Shown here piece by piece: positions 24,854 to 33,014 of a stretch of DNA of 64,000 nucleotides. The number at the start of each line of letters is the position of its first letter. Position 1 is the stretch's first letter. The stretch comes from Actinomadura sp. NBRC 104425 (GTDB taxonomy: Bacteria; Actinomycetota; Actinomycetes; Streptosporangiales; Streptosporangiaceae). Both the position numbers and the translations under genes were made by a program. The DNA is taken from positions 62,001 through 126,000 of the forward strand of contig NZ_BSTN01000011.1 of NCBI RefSeq assembly GCF_030269545.1. The letters are read 5' to 3'. Under the pieces are notes generated by a model. The model saw only the letters and a program-made list of their open reading frames with translations, was not told the origin of the DNA and did not search any database.

Positions 24854-26146
24854 TCAGCCGTGGGTGGCGGTTCGTAGGGCGGTGCCGAGTTCAGGGGCCA
24901 GCGCGCGCACCGACCGGTTCCTGGAGTGGCGGGACAGCAGGCGCGCGAGAGCGCGAAGATCGGTGGCGACGGTCGCCGAGCCGATCGTGGTGAAAGACGG
25001 CAGCAGCTCGCGGGTGAGCTCGCACGCGTGGTCGATCTCACCGTCCGCCGCGTGGGCGAGCGCGCGCCGCACACCGAAGCGGACGCGCACACGCACGGCG
25101 TGTTCGGGCACCTGGGCAAGCTGCGCTTCGAGGACCTGCGCGGCGGCACGCGGCCGTCCCAGGTCGTACAGGCACCACCCCCTGACCATCTCGGCCGAAT
25201 CGGGCAGGTTCGTACTGCCGATGACCGGGGCGCCCGAGTCGTCCGCCTGGCGTTCGAGCAGTGCGCGGGCCCGCTCCAGGCTCCGCATGCACGAGCGGTG
25301 GTCGCCGGCGAGGGCGTGCCCCTGGGCCTCCCGCTGGGCGGCCAGGCCGCGGATCCGCGGCGGCGCATCGCCCTTCTGCGCCTGCCGGGCCAGCCCGATC
25401 GTCTGCTCGGAGTCGTCGCGGTAGAGCGTGACGTCCGCCCGCCGGACCAGCGCGTAGGCGGTGAGATGGTGATCGCCGCCCGCCTCGGCGAGGTCGACGG
25501 CACGCCGGGTCCACCACAGCGCGCCCTGCTCGTCGCCGCTCTCCTGCACCAGCCAGCCGACGTATTCGGCGTAGCGGGACGCGAGCCGCAGCAACTCCTG
25601 GCGCGTTTGCGCACCGGCGTTCTTGGACAGCTCCTGGAGGGCATGGGTCTGTGCGATGAGCACGGGAAGCAGCAGCCCCGGGCCGGTGGCCTGGCCGAGC
25701 TTTCGGTATTGGTCGAACAGGGCCCGGAACGTCCCGGCGAGCGTCGTGTCCTCGACGTTCGCGGAAACGGCCGGCAGGCCGATGCTCAAACCCGCAAGGG
25801 ACGCCGCACCGGTGGCGACCGCCTGTCTCCGACTCAGGGGCCGGAACCAGCTCTGGCCTTCCGAGGACAACTGCATCAGCCACACCTCCTCATCACCATC
25901 TGCCTCTGCGGTCTCTTCGGTTTCGGACGGGCATGCGGGTACCAGGGCGGCCAGCTCTCCTTCGGCGGCGAGCTCTGTGTCGCAGAGCAGGGCCAGCTGG
26001 CGGCTGGGCCTCTTCAGTCCCCGCTCGACCTTGCTCAGCTGGGCCTTGCTGTAATGCACCCGCTGGGCCAGACCGGTCAGCGTCATGTCGGCCGCCAGAC
26101 GCCGTCGTCGAAGTTCCGTTCCGAAGTCAGTGGGCTGCTGGACCAC
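24854..26146 (-). CDS. XRE-type HTH regulator with TPR-like region
   Basis: A 430-residue protein. Residues about 8-60 are an XRE helix-turn-helix (GTELRRRRLAADMTLTGLAQ). A short hydrophobic stretch after RRQ (ATGAASLAGLSIGLPAV) is common in this actinomycete family. The C-terminal 250 residues are TPR-like helical hairpins (YAEYVGWLVQESGDEQGALW; GWCLYDLGRPRAAAQVLEAQ). I chose the GTG at 26146 because GGAGG lies 5 bases upstream; the GTG at 26185 has no such site. It heads the TIR operon with a 10-base gap to the TIR gene and probably controls it. Confidence 0.85.
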   Translation of the reverse strand: MVQQPTDFGTELRRRRLAADMTLTGLAQRVHYSKAQLSKVERGLKRPSRQLALLCDTELAAEGELAALVPACPSETEETAEADGDEEVWLMQLSSEGQSWFRPLSRRQAVATGAASLAGLSIGLPAVSANVEDTTLAGTFRALFDQYRKLGQATGPGLLLPVLIAQTHALQELSKNAGAQTRQELLRLASRYAEYVGWLVQESGDEQGALWWTRRAVDLAEAGGDHHLTAYALVRRADVTLYRDDSEQTIGLARQAQKGDAPPRIRGLAAQREAQGHALAGDHRSCMRSLERARALLERQADDSGAPVIGSTNLPDSAEMVRGWCLYDLGRPRAAAQVLEAQLAQVPEHAVRVRVRFGVRRALAHAADGEIDHACELTRELLPSFTTIGSATVATDLRALARLLSRHSRNRSVRALAPELGTALRTATHG

Positions 26147-26706
26147 GTCAACCTCCGTCACTGCCTGTCCGAACAGCCGGGTCACCGCCAGTAAGACTGC
26201 GGGGCCGCAGGCCGGCGGGCAAGGCGATACCGGCGTTTCCCGTTTCCACTCTGAGGCAATAGAAGATCGCCGCGTTCGTCGATGAGTGGGAATTGATCGG
26301 CCCGCACCCGGTCCGCCATGTGTCGGCGTACTGGCGGTTCTTTCAGATCACGACCAGCCCCTGTGCAGCCGCTCAGGACCTCTCCGGCTGTTCACTCACG
26401 GAAACGGCGTGTGACCTGTGTGGGAAAGAAACCGAGTAGGGGAAAGGTGCAGACCATAATCCGGTCACCCCGGCAGTCCCAACCTCAAACCACGGCACTT
26501 CGCCGATGGTCGCCCGCTTCCCCCTCTACCGGAACGGGCGGTGTGCTGATCGCGGTGTACTCGTCGGCGGTGACCAAGATGCAGAGTGTCAGGACAGTGG
26601 TGATGCGTGCGTGGTGCTGACCATCGGCAAGGCGTGCGTCCTGACCGCCGTGGACGAGCCCCGCAGGTGACGCGGATCCGCCGACCGACGGCCAAGGGGA
26701 CACTGG
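26147..26706. other. Non-coding stretch upstream of TIR operon
   Basis: 560 bases between the divergent regulator gene and the SDR remnant. It is less GC-biased than the flanks. Short frames on both strands have no plausible family match. It must hold the promoter of the TIR operon, but I cannot assign -10 and -35 boxes with confidence. Confidence 0.4.
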
Positions 26707-27350
26707 ATGACCGACGAACTCACCCCCGATGATGCGCGCGTGGTCGTGATGACCGGCGCCACCTTCGGCAGCGGTGCCGCCGCGGTGCAGGAGATCGCCC
26801 GCCGGCCCGGCGTCCTGGTCATCGTGGGCGCTCGCGGCATCGGACGCACCGTGCCCGCCGGCGTCGAGACGCTCCCGCTGGATCTCGCCTCGCTCGGCGG
26901 CGTCCGCGAGTTCGCCGCCGCAGTGGCCTCCCGGCTCGGCGGGACGCCCATCGACGCGCTGGTCCTCACTGCCGCCACCCTGTCCAGGTACGCGGGCGGA
27001 CGCACGACCGATGGCTTCGAGACCGCCTTCGGCGTGAATCTCCTCGCCCACTGCCTGCCGGCCCGTCTCGGGAGCCGCGTCTCGCCGACAACGCACGGGT
27101 GATCTTTACGACCGGCGACACCCATGACCCGTCGGTGATTCCCCTGGCGCCCAAGTCGCTTGAACCCGAGACTTTCGCCCACCCGCCCGCGTCCCGGTTC
27201 GGTGCCGGCATGCGCGCCCATGCCGCCTCGAAACTCCGCGACATCCTCACCGTCCGCTCCCAGGCGGACTCTCCTGGCCTGCGGAAACGTGGCATCACGG
27301 TACTCGCGTACAACCCAGGAGCAATTCGGCCTACTCGACCTGCACGGCTC
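26707..27350 (+). pseudogene. Broken short-chain dehydrogenase (SDR)
   Basis: The first frame (from ATG 26707) encodes an SDR N-terminus: VVVMTGATFGSGAAAVQEIA, DLASLGGVREFA, VLTAATLSRYAG and NLLAHCL. Near 27060-27069 one base is missing and the protein continues in the next frame as REPRLADNARVIFTT, then HAASKLRDILTVRS and ITVLAYNPG. These are the expected downstream SDR blocks, although the active-site Tyr of YxxxK is replaced by His. The continuation then loses similarity. A recent frameshift (or sequencing error) plus truncation explains this. Confidence 0.75.
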
Positions 27351-27376
27351 GGGCCTGCCATCCGGCCCTCCTGCGC

Positions 27377-27625
27377 GATGACCACGCCGACAAGGAAGCA
27401 GCCGAGCGGACACTCCGGTCCAGCGGTCTGGAATGGACGCCGGTCTACCCGACCGCCCTGAGCAACGGCCCGGGACGCATACCGTGTCGGCGACCGGGTG
27501 GAAATGAAGTTCCCAAGCAGGATCAGTCGTGCGGACGCGGCGTTCATGCATGAGGCGGCGCACAGCCGCGAACGGATCCGCCGCGATGCCGTCACCACGG
27601 ACGGGCGGTTCCACGGGCACACGGG
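27377..27625 (+). pseudogene. C-terminal fragment of NAD(P)H-binding protein
   Basis: In one frame from 27377 the translation reads DHADKEAAERTLRSSGLEWT followed by PVYPTALSNGPG. After a one-base shift near 27475 it continues YRVGDRVEMKFPSRISRAD, then AAHSRERIRRDAVTT. Together these match the last third of NmrA-like NAD(P)H-binding family proteins, with no N-terminal half in the window. It abuts the SDR remnant and appears to be a separate decayed gene fused to it by deletion. Confidence 0.6.
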
Positions 27626-27684
27626 CAGCCATCGGTCTGGTCGCTTCCGCGTCCAAGACGGCCGAATTGCCGGTACATAAACAA

Positions 27685-27722
27685 CGGTGGGCGTTCGCGA
27701 CGTTTTTCGCGAACGCCCACCG
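27685..27722 (-). terminator. Hairpin terminator after tRNA-Lys
   Basis: A 16-bp perfect inverted repeat (CGGTGGGCGTTCGCGA and its complement) with a six-base loop, starting 10 bases past the 3' end of tRNA-Lys on the minus strand. Confidence 0.75.
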
Positions 27723-27731
27723 TGCGGCGGG

Positions 27732-27804
27732 TGCGCCGTCAGGGACTTGAACCCCGAACCCGCGGATTAAGAGTCCGCTGCTCTGCCAATTGAGCTAACG
27801 GCGC
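27732..27804 (-). tRNA. tRNA-Lys (CTT)
   Basis: A 73-base cloverleaf: acceptor GCGCCGT pairing with ACGGCGC, D-arm TAGCTCAATTGGCAGAGC, anticodon loop CTCTTAA (anticodon CTT), and T-arm GGGTTCAAGTCCC. CCA is not encoded. Confidence 0.97.
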
Positions 27805-27893
27805 TTGTCGTTGGGAGTTGCCCCCCTCCGGGAGGTTGCCCTCCCCGGCGACACCCAGAAGGTTAGCAGGACCGGCGCACCAGTGCGAATCGA

Positions 27894-28466
27894 TTACTCC
27901 TTCGCCGGCATGACGCTCACGATGCCGCGCCACAGGGCGATGGCGGTGGCGCGGGAGCTGACGCCGAGCTTGGAGTAGATGCGGTTGACGTGGTTCTTGA
28001 CGGTCTTCTCGCTGAGGAAGAGCTGGCGGGCGATCTCGCCGTTGGAGCGGCCGCTGGCGATGAGGTCCATGACCTCGGCCTCGCGGGCGGACAGGCCCAG
28101 GCTGACGCGGTTGGCGTCGCGGACGCCGCGGATCACGTCGCGGACGGTGAAGGAGCCGCGGACCAGGTGGCCGGAGGCGCCGTTGCGGATGGCGGCCTCC
28201 ACCGCGCCCTGGTCGTCGGGGGAGGCCAGCACGAAGACGCGGGAGGAGCGGCTGAGGAGGGCCGCCTGGCGGGCGGCGGACGCGTCCAGCAGAATGAGGT
28301 CGGGGCGCAGTTCCTCGGCCAGGCGGGCGGCGTCGCCGCCGTCCCCGGTCTCCGCGATGACCTGGAGTTCCTCGCTGTCGGACAGCAGTGCGACCACCTC
28401 CGCGCGCTCGTGGGGGTTGCCGTCCACCACCAGTACGCGCAGCGGGGCCGTTTCGTCGACACTCAT
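27894..28466 (-). CDS. LuxR-family response regulator with atypical receiver
   Basis: A 190-residue regulator. The N-terminal receiver-like domain begins LRVLVVDGNPHERAEVVALL, and the C-terminal LuxR helix-turn-helix (SAREAEVMDLIASGRSNGEI, then LFLSEKTVKNHVNRIYSKLG) is standard. In the receiver the usual acidic pair is DG rather than DD/ED, and the conserved Lys position reads HLVRGS, so Arg replaces Lys; an Asp remains at ILLDAS. Phosphorylation may be altered or absent. The ATG at 28466 has GGAG upstream. No histidine kinase is adjacent. Confidence 0.87.
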   Translation of the reverse strand: MSVDETAPLRVLVVDGNPHERAEVVALLSDSEELQVIAETGDGGDAARLAEELRPDLILLDASAARQAALLSRSSRVFVLASPDDQGAVEAAIRNGASGHLVRGSFTVRDVIRGVRDANRVSLGLSAREAEVMDLIASGRSNGEIARQLFLSEKTVKNHVNRIYSKLGVSSRATAIALWRGIVSVMPAKE

Positions 28467-28584
28467 CCCGTCTCCGGCGGTCGCCCTTGGGGTGTCATTG
28501 TCATTTATAGGGTCGGAGCATAACCGGCCGATCATCAAGAGCCAACGAGCCTGGTCAAGGTACGGGGGGTTGCGAGGCAACGGC

Positions 28585-28616
28585 AAGGGCCCGGCCGCCT
28601 CGGCGGCCGGGCCCTT
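28585..28616 (-). terminator. Hairpin terminator after tRNA-His
   Basis: AAGGGCCCGGCCGCC, a two-base spacer and its exact complement, beginning four bases beyond the 3' end of tRNA-His on the minus strand and ending in a short T-rich tail. Confidence 0.7.
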
Positions 28617-28620
28617 CTCG

Positions 28621-28696
28621 TGGGGTGAGTGAGGGGACTTGAACCCCCGACACCCAGGACCACAACCTGGTGCTCTGCCGACTGAGCTACACCCAC
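28621..28696 (-). tRNA. tRNA-His (GTG)
   Basis: A complete cloverleaf with anticodon GTG in loop TTGTGGT, T-arm GGGTTCAAGTCCC and encoded CCA (28621-28623). Base 28697 supplies the extra 5' G(-1) that pairs with C73, the histidine identity element. Confidence 0.97.
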
Positions 28697-28777
28697 CGCG
28701 GCCGGGAGCGCATCCCGGCTGAAGAAAGTGTAGCGGTTCCGGGCGGGTGGTTCGCCACAGGGTTTCGTCGGCCGGAC

Positions 28778-29386
28778 TCAGCCGGATGCCGAGGGGGCGG
28801 CGATCTCGGCCGCCAGGGCCCGGGCCGTCTCGGAGTCGGGGCCGGGCTGGGGCACGAAGACGGTGGCGCGGTAGTAGCGCAGCTCCTGGATGCTCTCGGT
28901 GATGTCGGCCAGCGCGCGGTGGCCGCCCTTCTTCTCCGGGCTGGCGAAGTAGACGCGGGGGTACCAGCGGCGCGTCAGTTCCTTGATGCTGGAGACGTCC
29001 ACCATGCGGTAGTGCAGGTGGGCGTCCAGGGCGGGCATGTCACGGGCGAGGAACGAGCGGTCGGTGGCGATGGAGTTGCCGCACAGCGGCGCCTTCTTGG
29101 CGTCGCGGACGTGCCTGCGGATATAGCCGAGCACGGCCTCCTCGGCCTCGGCGAGGGTGACCCCGCCGGGCAGCAGGTCCAGCAGCCCGGACGTGGTGTG
29201 CATGTCGCGCACCACCTGCGACATCCCGGCGAGCGCCTCCTCCGGAGGCTTGATCACCACATCGATCCCCTCGTCGAGGATGGTGAGCTCGCTGTCGGTC
29301 ACCAGCGCGGCAATCTCGATCAGCGCGTCGCTGCGCAGGTCGAGACCTGTCATCTCGCAATCTATCCAGACGAGACGCTCGTTCAC
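28778..29386 (-). CDS. orn: Oligoribonuclease
   Basis: A 202-residue DEDD-family 3'-5' exoribonuclease that degrades 2-5-mer RNAs and linear pGpG. Motifs are WIDCEMTGLDL (Exo I), GNSIATDRSFLARDMP (Exo II) and GGHRALADITESI (Exo III, with the His-x4-Asp). I chose the GTG at 29386 because orn proteins start just before this block and AGGG lies 6 bases upstream; a GTG at 29401 is the alternative. It is a core actinobacterial gene next to tRNA-His. Confidence 0.95.
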   Translation of the reverse strand: MNERLVWIDCEMTGLDLRSDALIEIAALVTDSELTILDEGIDVVIKPPEEALAGMSQVVRDMHTTSGLLDLLPGGVTLAEAEEAVLGYIRRHVRDAKKAPLCGNSIATDRSFLARDMPALDAHLHYRMVDVSSIKELTRRWYPRVYFASPEKKGGHRALADITESIQELRYYRATVFVPQPGPDSETARALAAEIAAPSASG

Positions 29387-29590
29387 TTCATGCCCTCTCA
29401 CCTGCGATGACTCCGTGGTGAGTCCACTCCGGCGGGCGGGCGTCCGGCCCGTGGAGCCCGCCGGACGCGCCGTCGCCGGCCGCAGTTCCGGGCTTCACCA
29501 ACACGTACACGCAGCCAGGGTATGACGCTCGGTGGCGGTACACGACCAGCGGCAATGATCAACCAGACCCCGGCGGGCGGCGGGGACTTT

Positions 29591-30241
29591 CTACGCGCGG
29601 TCGGCGATGTGGGGCGGCACGGGGATTCCGGGGCGCAGCCGGGCGTCCGGCACGGGTTCGCCGAAGGTGCGGCGGACGGGCAGCACCCCGGCCCACACGT
29701 CCAGGGCGTAGTCCTCGTCGTCGTCGTTCGGGCCGCCCTCGCGCATCTTGACCGAGGCCTCCTCCAGGGGGAGGGCGAGCACGGAGGTGGCGGCCATCTC
29801 TTTGGGGGTGGGGCGGCGGGCGGTGTCCCACTGGCCCGGGGCGAGCCGTTCGGTGACGGCGCGCAGGCCCGCGAGCTTCTCGTCGGGGTCGGTGACGGTC
29901 CGCGGCACGCCGTACACGATGGCGCTGCGGTAGTTCACCGAGTGGTGGAACAGGGCGCGGGCCAGCACGATGCCGTCCAGGAGGGTGACGGTGACGCAGA
30001 TCTCCTGGGACGGGGCGGCGCGCAGGCTGGCGGCGCCCGTGGAGCCGTGGACGTACAGGGTGTCGTCGACGCGCCCGTAGGCGGTGGGGATCACGCGCGG
30101 GGTGCCGTCCACCACGACGCCGAGGTGGCAGATGAGGCCCTCGTCCAGGATCTCGTACAGCGCGGAGCGTTCGGTACGGGCCCGCGCGCGGTTGCGGCGG
30201 AGGGCGGTGCGGTCGGTAGGGGACAGGGGCGTTGTGCTCAT
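29591..30241 (-). CDS. Pyridoxamine 5'-phosphate oxidase-like flavoprotein
   Basis: A 216-residue split-barrel protein of the PNPOx-like FMN-binding family: GLICHLGVVVDGTPRVIPTAYGRVDDTLYVHGSTGA with the family's strand pattern (here given in part), and VNYRSAIVYGVPR later. True PdxH oxidases are shorter and have different C-terminal residues, so a related F420/FMN or nitroreductase-like activity cannot be excluded. The ATG at 30241 faces a MocR regulator across 69 bases, and MocR proteins often control such neighbours, so a link to vitamin B6 metabolism is plausible. Confidence 0.85.
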   Translation of the reverse strand: MSTTPLSPTDRTALRRNRARARTERSALYEILDEGLICHLGVVVDGTPRVIPTAYGRVDDTLYVHGSTGAASLRAAPSQEICVTVTLLDGIVLARALFHHSVNYRSAIVYGVPRTVTDPDEKLAGLRAVTERLAPGQWDTARRPTPKEMAATSVLALPLEEASVKMREGGPNDDDEDYALDVWAGVLPVRRTFGEPVPDARLRPGIPVPPHIADRA

Positions 30242-30261
30242 GGCTCCGTACGGTAGGAAGG

Positions 30262-30287
30262 AAGTGGCCTGGCCTGTAGAGCCACTT
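30262..30287. promoter_or_regulatory. Inverted repeat in PNPOx/mocR divergent promoter
   Basis: AAGTGGC, 12 bases, GCCACTT, with a GGCCT-GGCCT direct repeat inside. It occupies the middle of the 69-base divergent region, and TTGACA overlaps its right arm (30286-30291). This is a candidate operator for the MocR regulator. Confidence 0.45.
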
Positions 30288-30310
30288 GACAGCGATCGCG
30301 GGAGACCACT

Positions 30311-31753
30311 TTGCCGACCCGACCGACCCTGCCGCTGACGGTGGACCGTTCCGTGCCCGAGCCGATGAGCGTCCAGCTGGCGGGGCAGCTGCGGTCGGCG
30401 ATGAGCGAGGGGCGGGTGGCGGCCGGGGAGCGGCTGCCGTCCACGCGGGCGCTCGCGGCGGAGCTGGGGGTCAGCCGGACGGTGGTGACACAGGCCTACG
30501 AGCAGCTGTACGCCGAGGGGTGGCTGGAGGGGCGGCACGGCTCCGGCACCTACGTCACCGACATCGCGCCGCCGAGGGGCGCGGCGGCGCCCGTGCCGTT
30601 CGAGACCGGCGCTGAGACCGGCTGGGAGCGCACGGAGCAGGGCGTGACGGACCTGCGGCCCGGGGTGCCGTGGGTCGGCGCGCTGGACACCCCCGCCTGG
30701 CGGCGCGCGTGGCGGCTTGCCGCCGGCGTGCCGCCCGCGACGCGTCCCGACCCGCGCGGGCTGCCCGGTCTGCGCGCCGCGCTGGCCGACTACGTCCGCC
30801 GCAGCAGGGGCGTGGCCTGCCCGCCGAGCCGCCTGCTGGTCACGCGGGGCGTCACCAACGGGCTGGATCTGCTGGCCGCGACGGTGCTGCGCCCCGGCGA
30901 CCGCGTCGGCGTGGAGGAGCCCGGGTACATCAAGGCACGCAACGTGCTGGCCGCGCGCGGGGCCGAACTCGTGCCGTGTCCGGTGGACGAGCACGGGCTG
31001 CTCGTCGACGCGCTCCCCGACGGCCTGCGCCTGGTTTACACCACGCCGTCGCACCAGTACCCGCTGGGCGGGGTGCTGCCGGTGCCGCGCCGGCAGGCGC
31101 TGCTGGCCTGGGCGCGGCGGACGGGCGCGCTCGTCGCCGAGGACGACTACGACGGCGAGTTCCGCTACGACGTGGCGCCGCTGCCCGCCCTGTACGGGCT
31201 GGATCCCGACGTGGTCGTCTACCTCGGCACCGCCACGAAGATGCTGACCGCGGACATGGGGGTCGGCTGGCTGGTGGCGCGCCCCGAGCTGGTGGAGGCG
31301 GTCGCCGCGCGCCGCGACGGGCTGAACGACCGCACCGCCGTCGTCCCGCAGGAGGCGATGCGGCTGCTGCTGGAACGCGGCGACCTGGACCGGCACGTGC
31401 GGCGGATGCGCGCCGAGTACGCCCGGCGCCGTGCGGCGGCCGTCGAGGCGCTGGCCGGGCTGCGGCTGCACGGCGACACCGCCGGGCTGCACCTGGTGGT
31501 GGAGCTGCCGGAGCACGAGACGGCGCGGGTGGCGGCCGAGGCGGCGCGCCGGGGCGTGCTGCTGGACACGCTCGACCGCCACCACGCCGGCCCGGTCCGC
31601 GTGTCCGGGCTGGTGATCGGCTACGGCGCCGCGGCGTCCGCGGCCGAGCTCAGGACCGCATGCTCGCTGGTTCGGGAGCTTGCGGAACGGCCGCCGGCTG
31701 CGGGTGCCCGGGGGAGGGCAGCGGCGCGGCGGCGGGCGCGGGTGCGGGCGTAG
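30311..31753 (+). CDS. MocR-type GntR/aminotransferase regulator (PdxR-like)
   Basis: A 480-residue fusion. The N-terminal GntR winged helix (LPSTRALAAELGVSRTVVTQ, then GRHGSGTYVT) is joined to a fold-type I aminotransferase-like domain. The PLP lysine is in LGTATKM (about residue 310), and PLP-contacting EDDYDGEF is present. MocR proteins bind PLP and usually regulate B6 genes or amino-acid metabolism. The start is a TTG with GGGAGA upstream. The last 104 bases overlap, convergently, the 3' end of the next gene. Confidence 0.9.
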   Translation: MPTRPTLPLTVDRSVPEPMSVQLAGQLRSAMSEGRVAAGERLPSTRALAAELGVSRTVVTQAYEQLYAEGWLEGRHGSGTYVTDIAPPRGAAAPVPFETGAETGWERTEQGVTDLRPGVPWVGALDTPAWRRAWRLAAGVPPATRPDPRGLPGLRAALADYVRRSRGVACPPSRLLVTRGVTNGLDLLAATVLRPGDRVGVEEPGYIKARNVLAARGAELVPCPVDEHGLLVDALPDGLRLVYTTPSHQYPLGGVLPVPRRQALLAWARRTGALVAEDDYDGEFRYDVAPLPALYGLDPDVVVYLGTATKMLTADMGVGWLVARPELVEAVAARRDGLNDRTAVVPQEAMRLLLERGDLDRHVRRMRAEYARRRAAAVEALAGLRLHGDTAGLHLVVELPEHETARVAAEAARRGVLLDTLDRHHAGPVRVSGLVIGYGAAASAAELRTACSLVRELAERPPAAGARGRAAARRRARVRA

Positions 31754-32564
31754 CGGGCACGTCGTCGCAGCCCGCCGGGCCGGGGCCGCGTCCGGCCACG
31801 GGCTCGACCGCTGCGACGTGCGCGACCAGAGCGGGCAGGGTTTCGCGGGTGTGGCCCGGCCGGTGCAGGGGGTCGGACGTCCGCGCCGGGTCGGACCCGC
31901 GCAGCGTCTCGGTCGGACGCAGGGGCTCGGCCGCGTGCAGGGAGGCGGGCACGGGCTCGCCCGGCCGGTGCGCGGCGATGCGGGTGCCCGCCGGGGGCAG
32001 GTCCGCCGGCTCGGAGCCGGGCGCGGCGCGCGGGTGCGGGACGGCGGTGATCGGGGCGTCCGGCCCGGTGACGCGGTGGATGTCGATGGCGCCCGGATCG
32101 GGGCGGGAGGTGTCGGGCACCTGGGAGCCGCCGTAGTGGCCGCCGCGGGCCCAGTCGCGGCGGGAGCGGCCGGAGTGGTACGACTGCGGGGACGGCAGCG
32201 GCGGGCCGGCGGGCCACCGGCGGGGCACGCCCCAGGCGTCCAGCCAGCGCATGATCTCTTCGAGCCCTGCGAGCAGGCCGGTGGTGAACGGCTCCCGGGC
32301 CTGGCCGACCACCATGATCTGGGCGCAGATCCGCCCCTCACGGCCGGCGCGGCCGGTGAGCGCCCGGGCGGCCCGGACGATGGGGACCTGCTGCACCACC
32401 TCGCCGGAGCCGGGGTTCCACACCAGGTGCGCGGGCCGCGCCTCGCGGGCCAGGTCGGCCGCCACCGACCTGGCCGACACCAGACGCGGGTCGGACTCGC
32501 TGGTGAGCCATACCACGCGGGGAGCACCTCCCCCCAGCGCGCCGCCGTCGAGTCGTGCCGGCAT
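31650..32564 (-). CDS. Conserved actinobacterial protein, possibly amidase/PGRP-like
   Basis: A 304-residue protein. The N-terminal 190 residues are a compact domain with VVWLTSESDPR, REGRICAQIMVVGQAREPFT and WLDAWGVPRRWPAGPPLPSP. The last recognisable block, GGHYGGSQVPDTSRPDPGAI, recalls the GHSQVPxxxHxDPG end of N-acetylmuramoyl-alanine amidase-2/PGRP-type domains, although a His is missing. The C-terminal 100 residues are Pro/Ala-rich and low complexity. I chose the ATG at 32564 for its AGGAG at 8 bases; a GTG 13 codons upstream is possible. No signal peptide is seen. Function uncertain. Confidence 0.6.
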   Translation of the reverse strand: MPARLDGGALGGGAPRVVWLTSESDPRLVSARSVAADLAREARPAHLVWNPGSGEVVQQVPIVRAARALTGRAGREGRICAQIMVVGQAREPFTTGLLAGLEEIMRWLDAWGVPRRWPAGPPLPSPQSYHSGRSRRDWARGGHYGGSQVPDTSRPDPGAIDIHRVTGPDAPITAVPHPRAAPGSEPADLPPAGTRIAAHRPGEPVPASLHAAEPLRPTETLRGSDPARTSDPLHRPGHTRETLPALVAHVAAVEPVAGRGPGPAGCDDVPATPAPAPAAAPLPSPGHPQPAAVPQAPEPASMRS

Positions 32565-33014
32565 GCGTCCGGCTCCTGGCAGCCATGCGTCTGCCACGGT
32601 GCGTCCCCCCCAATCGGGCGGAGTGGCCCAAGATTGGTCTAGTCCCTCTACCTGTCGTCCGGGTCGGGCGGCGGGAGCCCGGACCGCCGCGGCGGGCTGC
32701 CGCGGTGCGGATCCGGATCGCCGGGATCCGATGTTATTGATCCGGATCAGTACCCTTCCGCACTGACATATCCACCTCCTGTTACGGTTTCGTACATACT
32801 GGCCAGAGCGGGCCCCGGTGACGAGCCGGTCACCACGGAGCAAACTGGCGTTCCCAGGGTATGAGAATTTCTTCCGCGCAAACGGCCGGAAGTGGCCGGA
32901 GATTTACCTTCCGCCGAGCGTCGCCTACCGCCGCGCGCGCCTGCGGACGGCGGCGCCCGCTTGGGCGGGGGTGGGGTTCACACCGCGCACCGAGCCGCGT
33001 TCTAATAGGGCGTC
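32565..33014. other. Divergent intergenic region
   Basis: 450 bases between the amidase-like gene and the phosphotransferase gene. It has an AT-richer part near 32730-32880 that should contain both promoters. A TCCGGATC-type sequence recurs at 32707-32714 and 32741-32748 (ATCCGGATC/GATCCGGATC) and could be a regulator site. No gene is seen. Confidence 0.4.

Noticed and set aside
26318..26620. Small plus-strand frame upstream of the TIR operon
   Set aside because: Composition is unlike the coding genes around it and no motif or start signal supports it.
27732..27804. tRNA-Lys as the attachment site of an integrated element
   Set aside because: No integrase and no second copy of the tRNA 3' end was found in the window, so integration is only a possibility.
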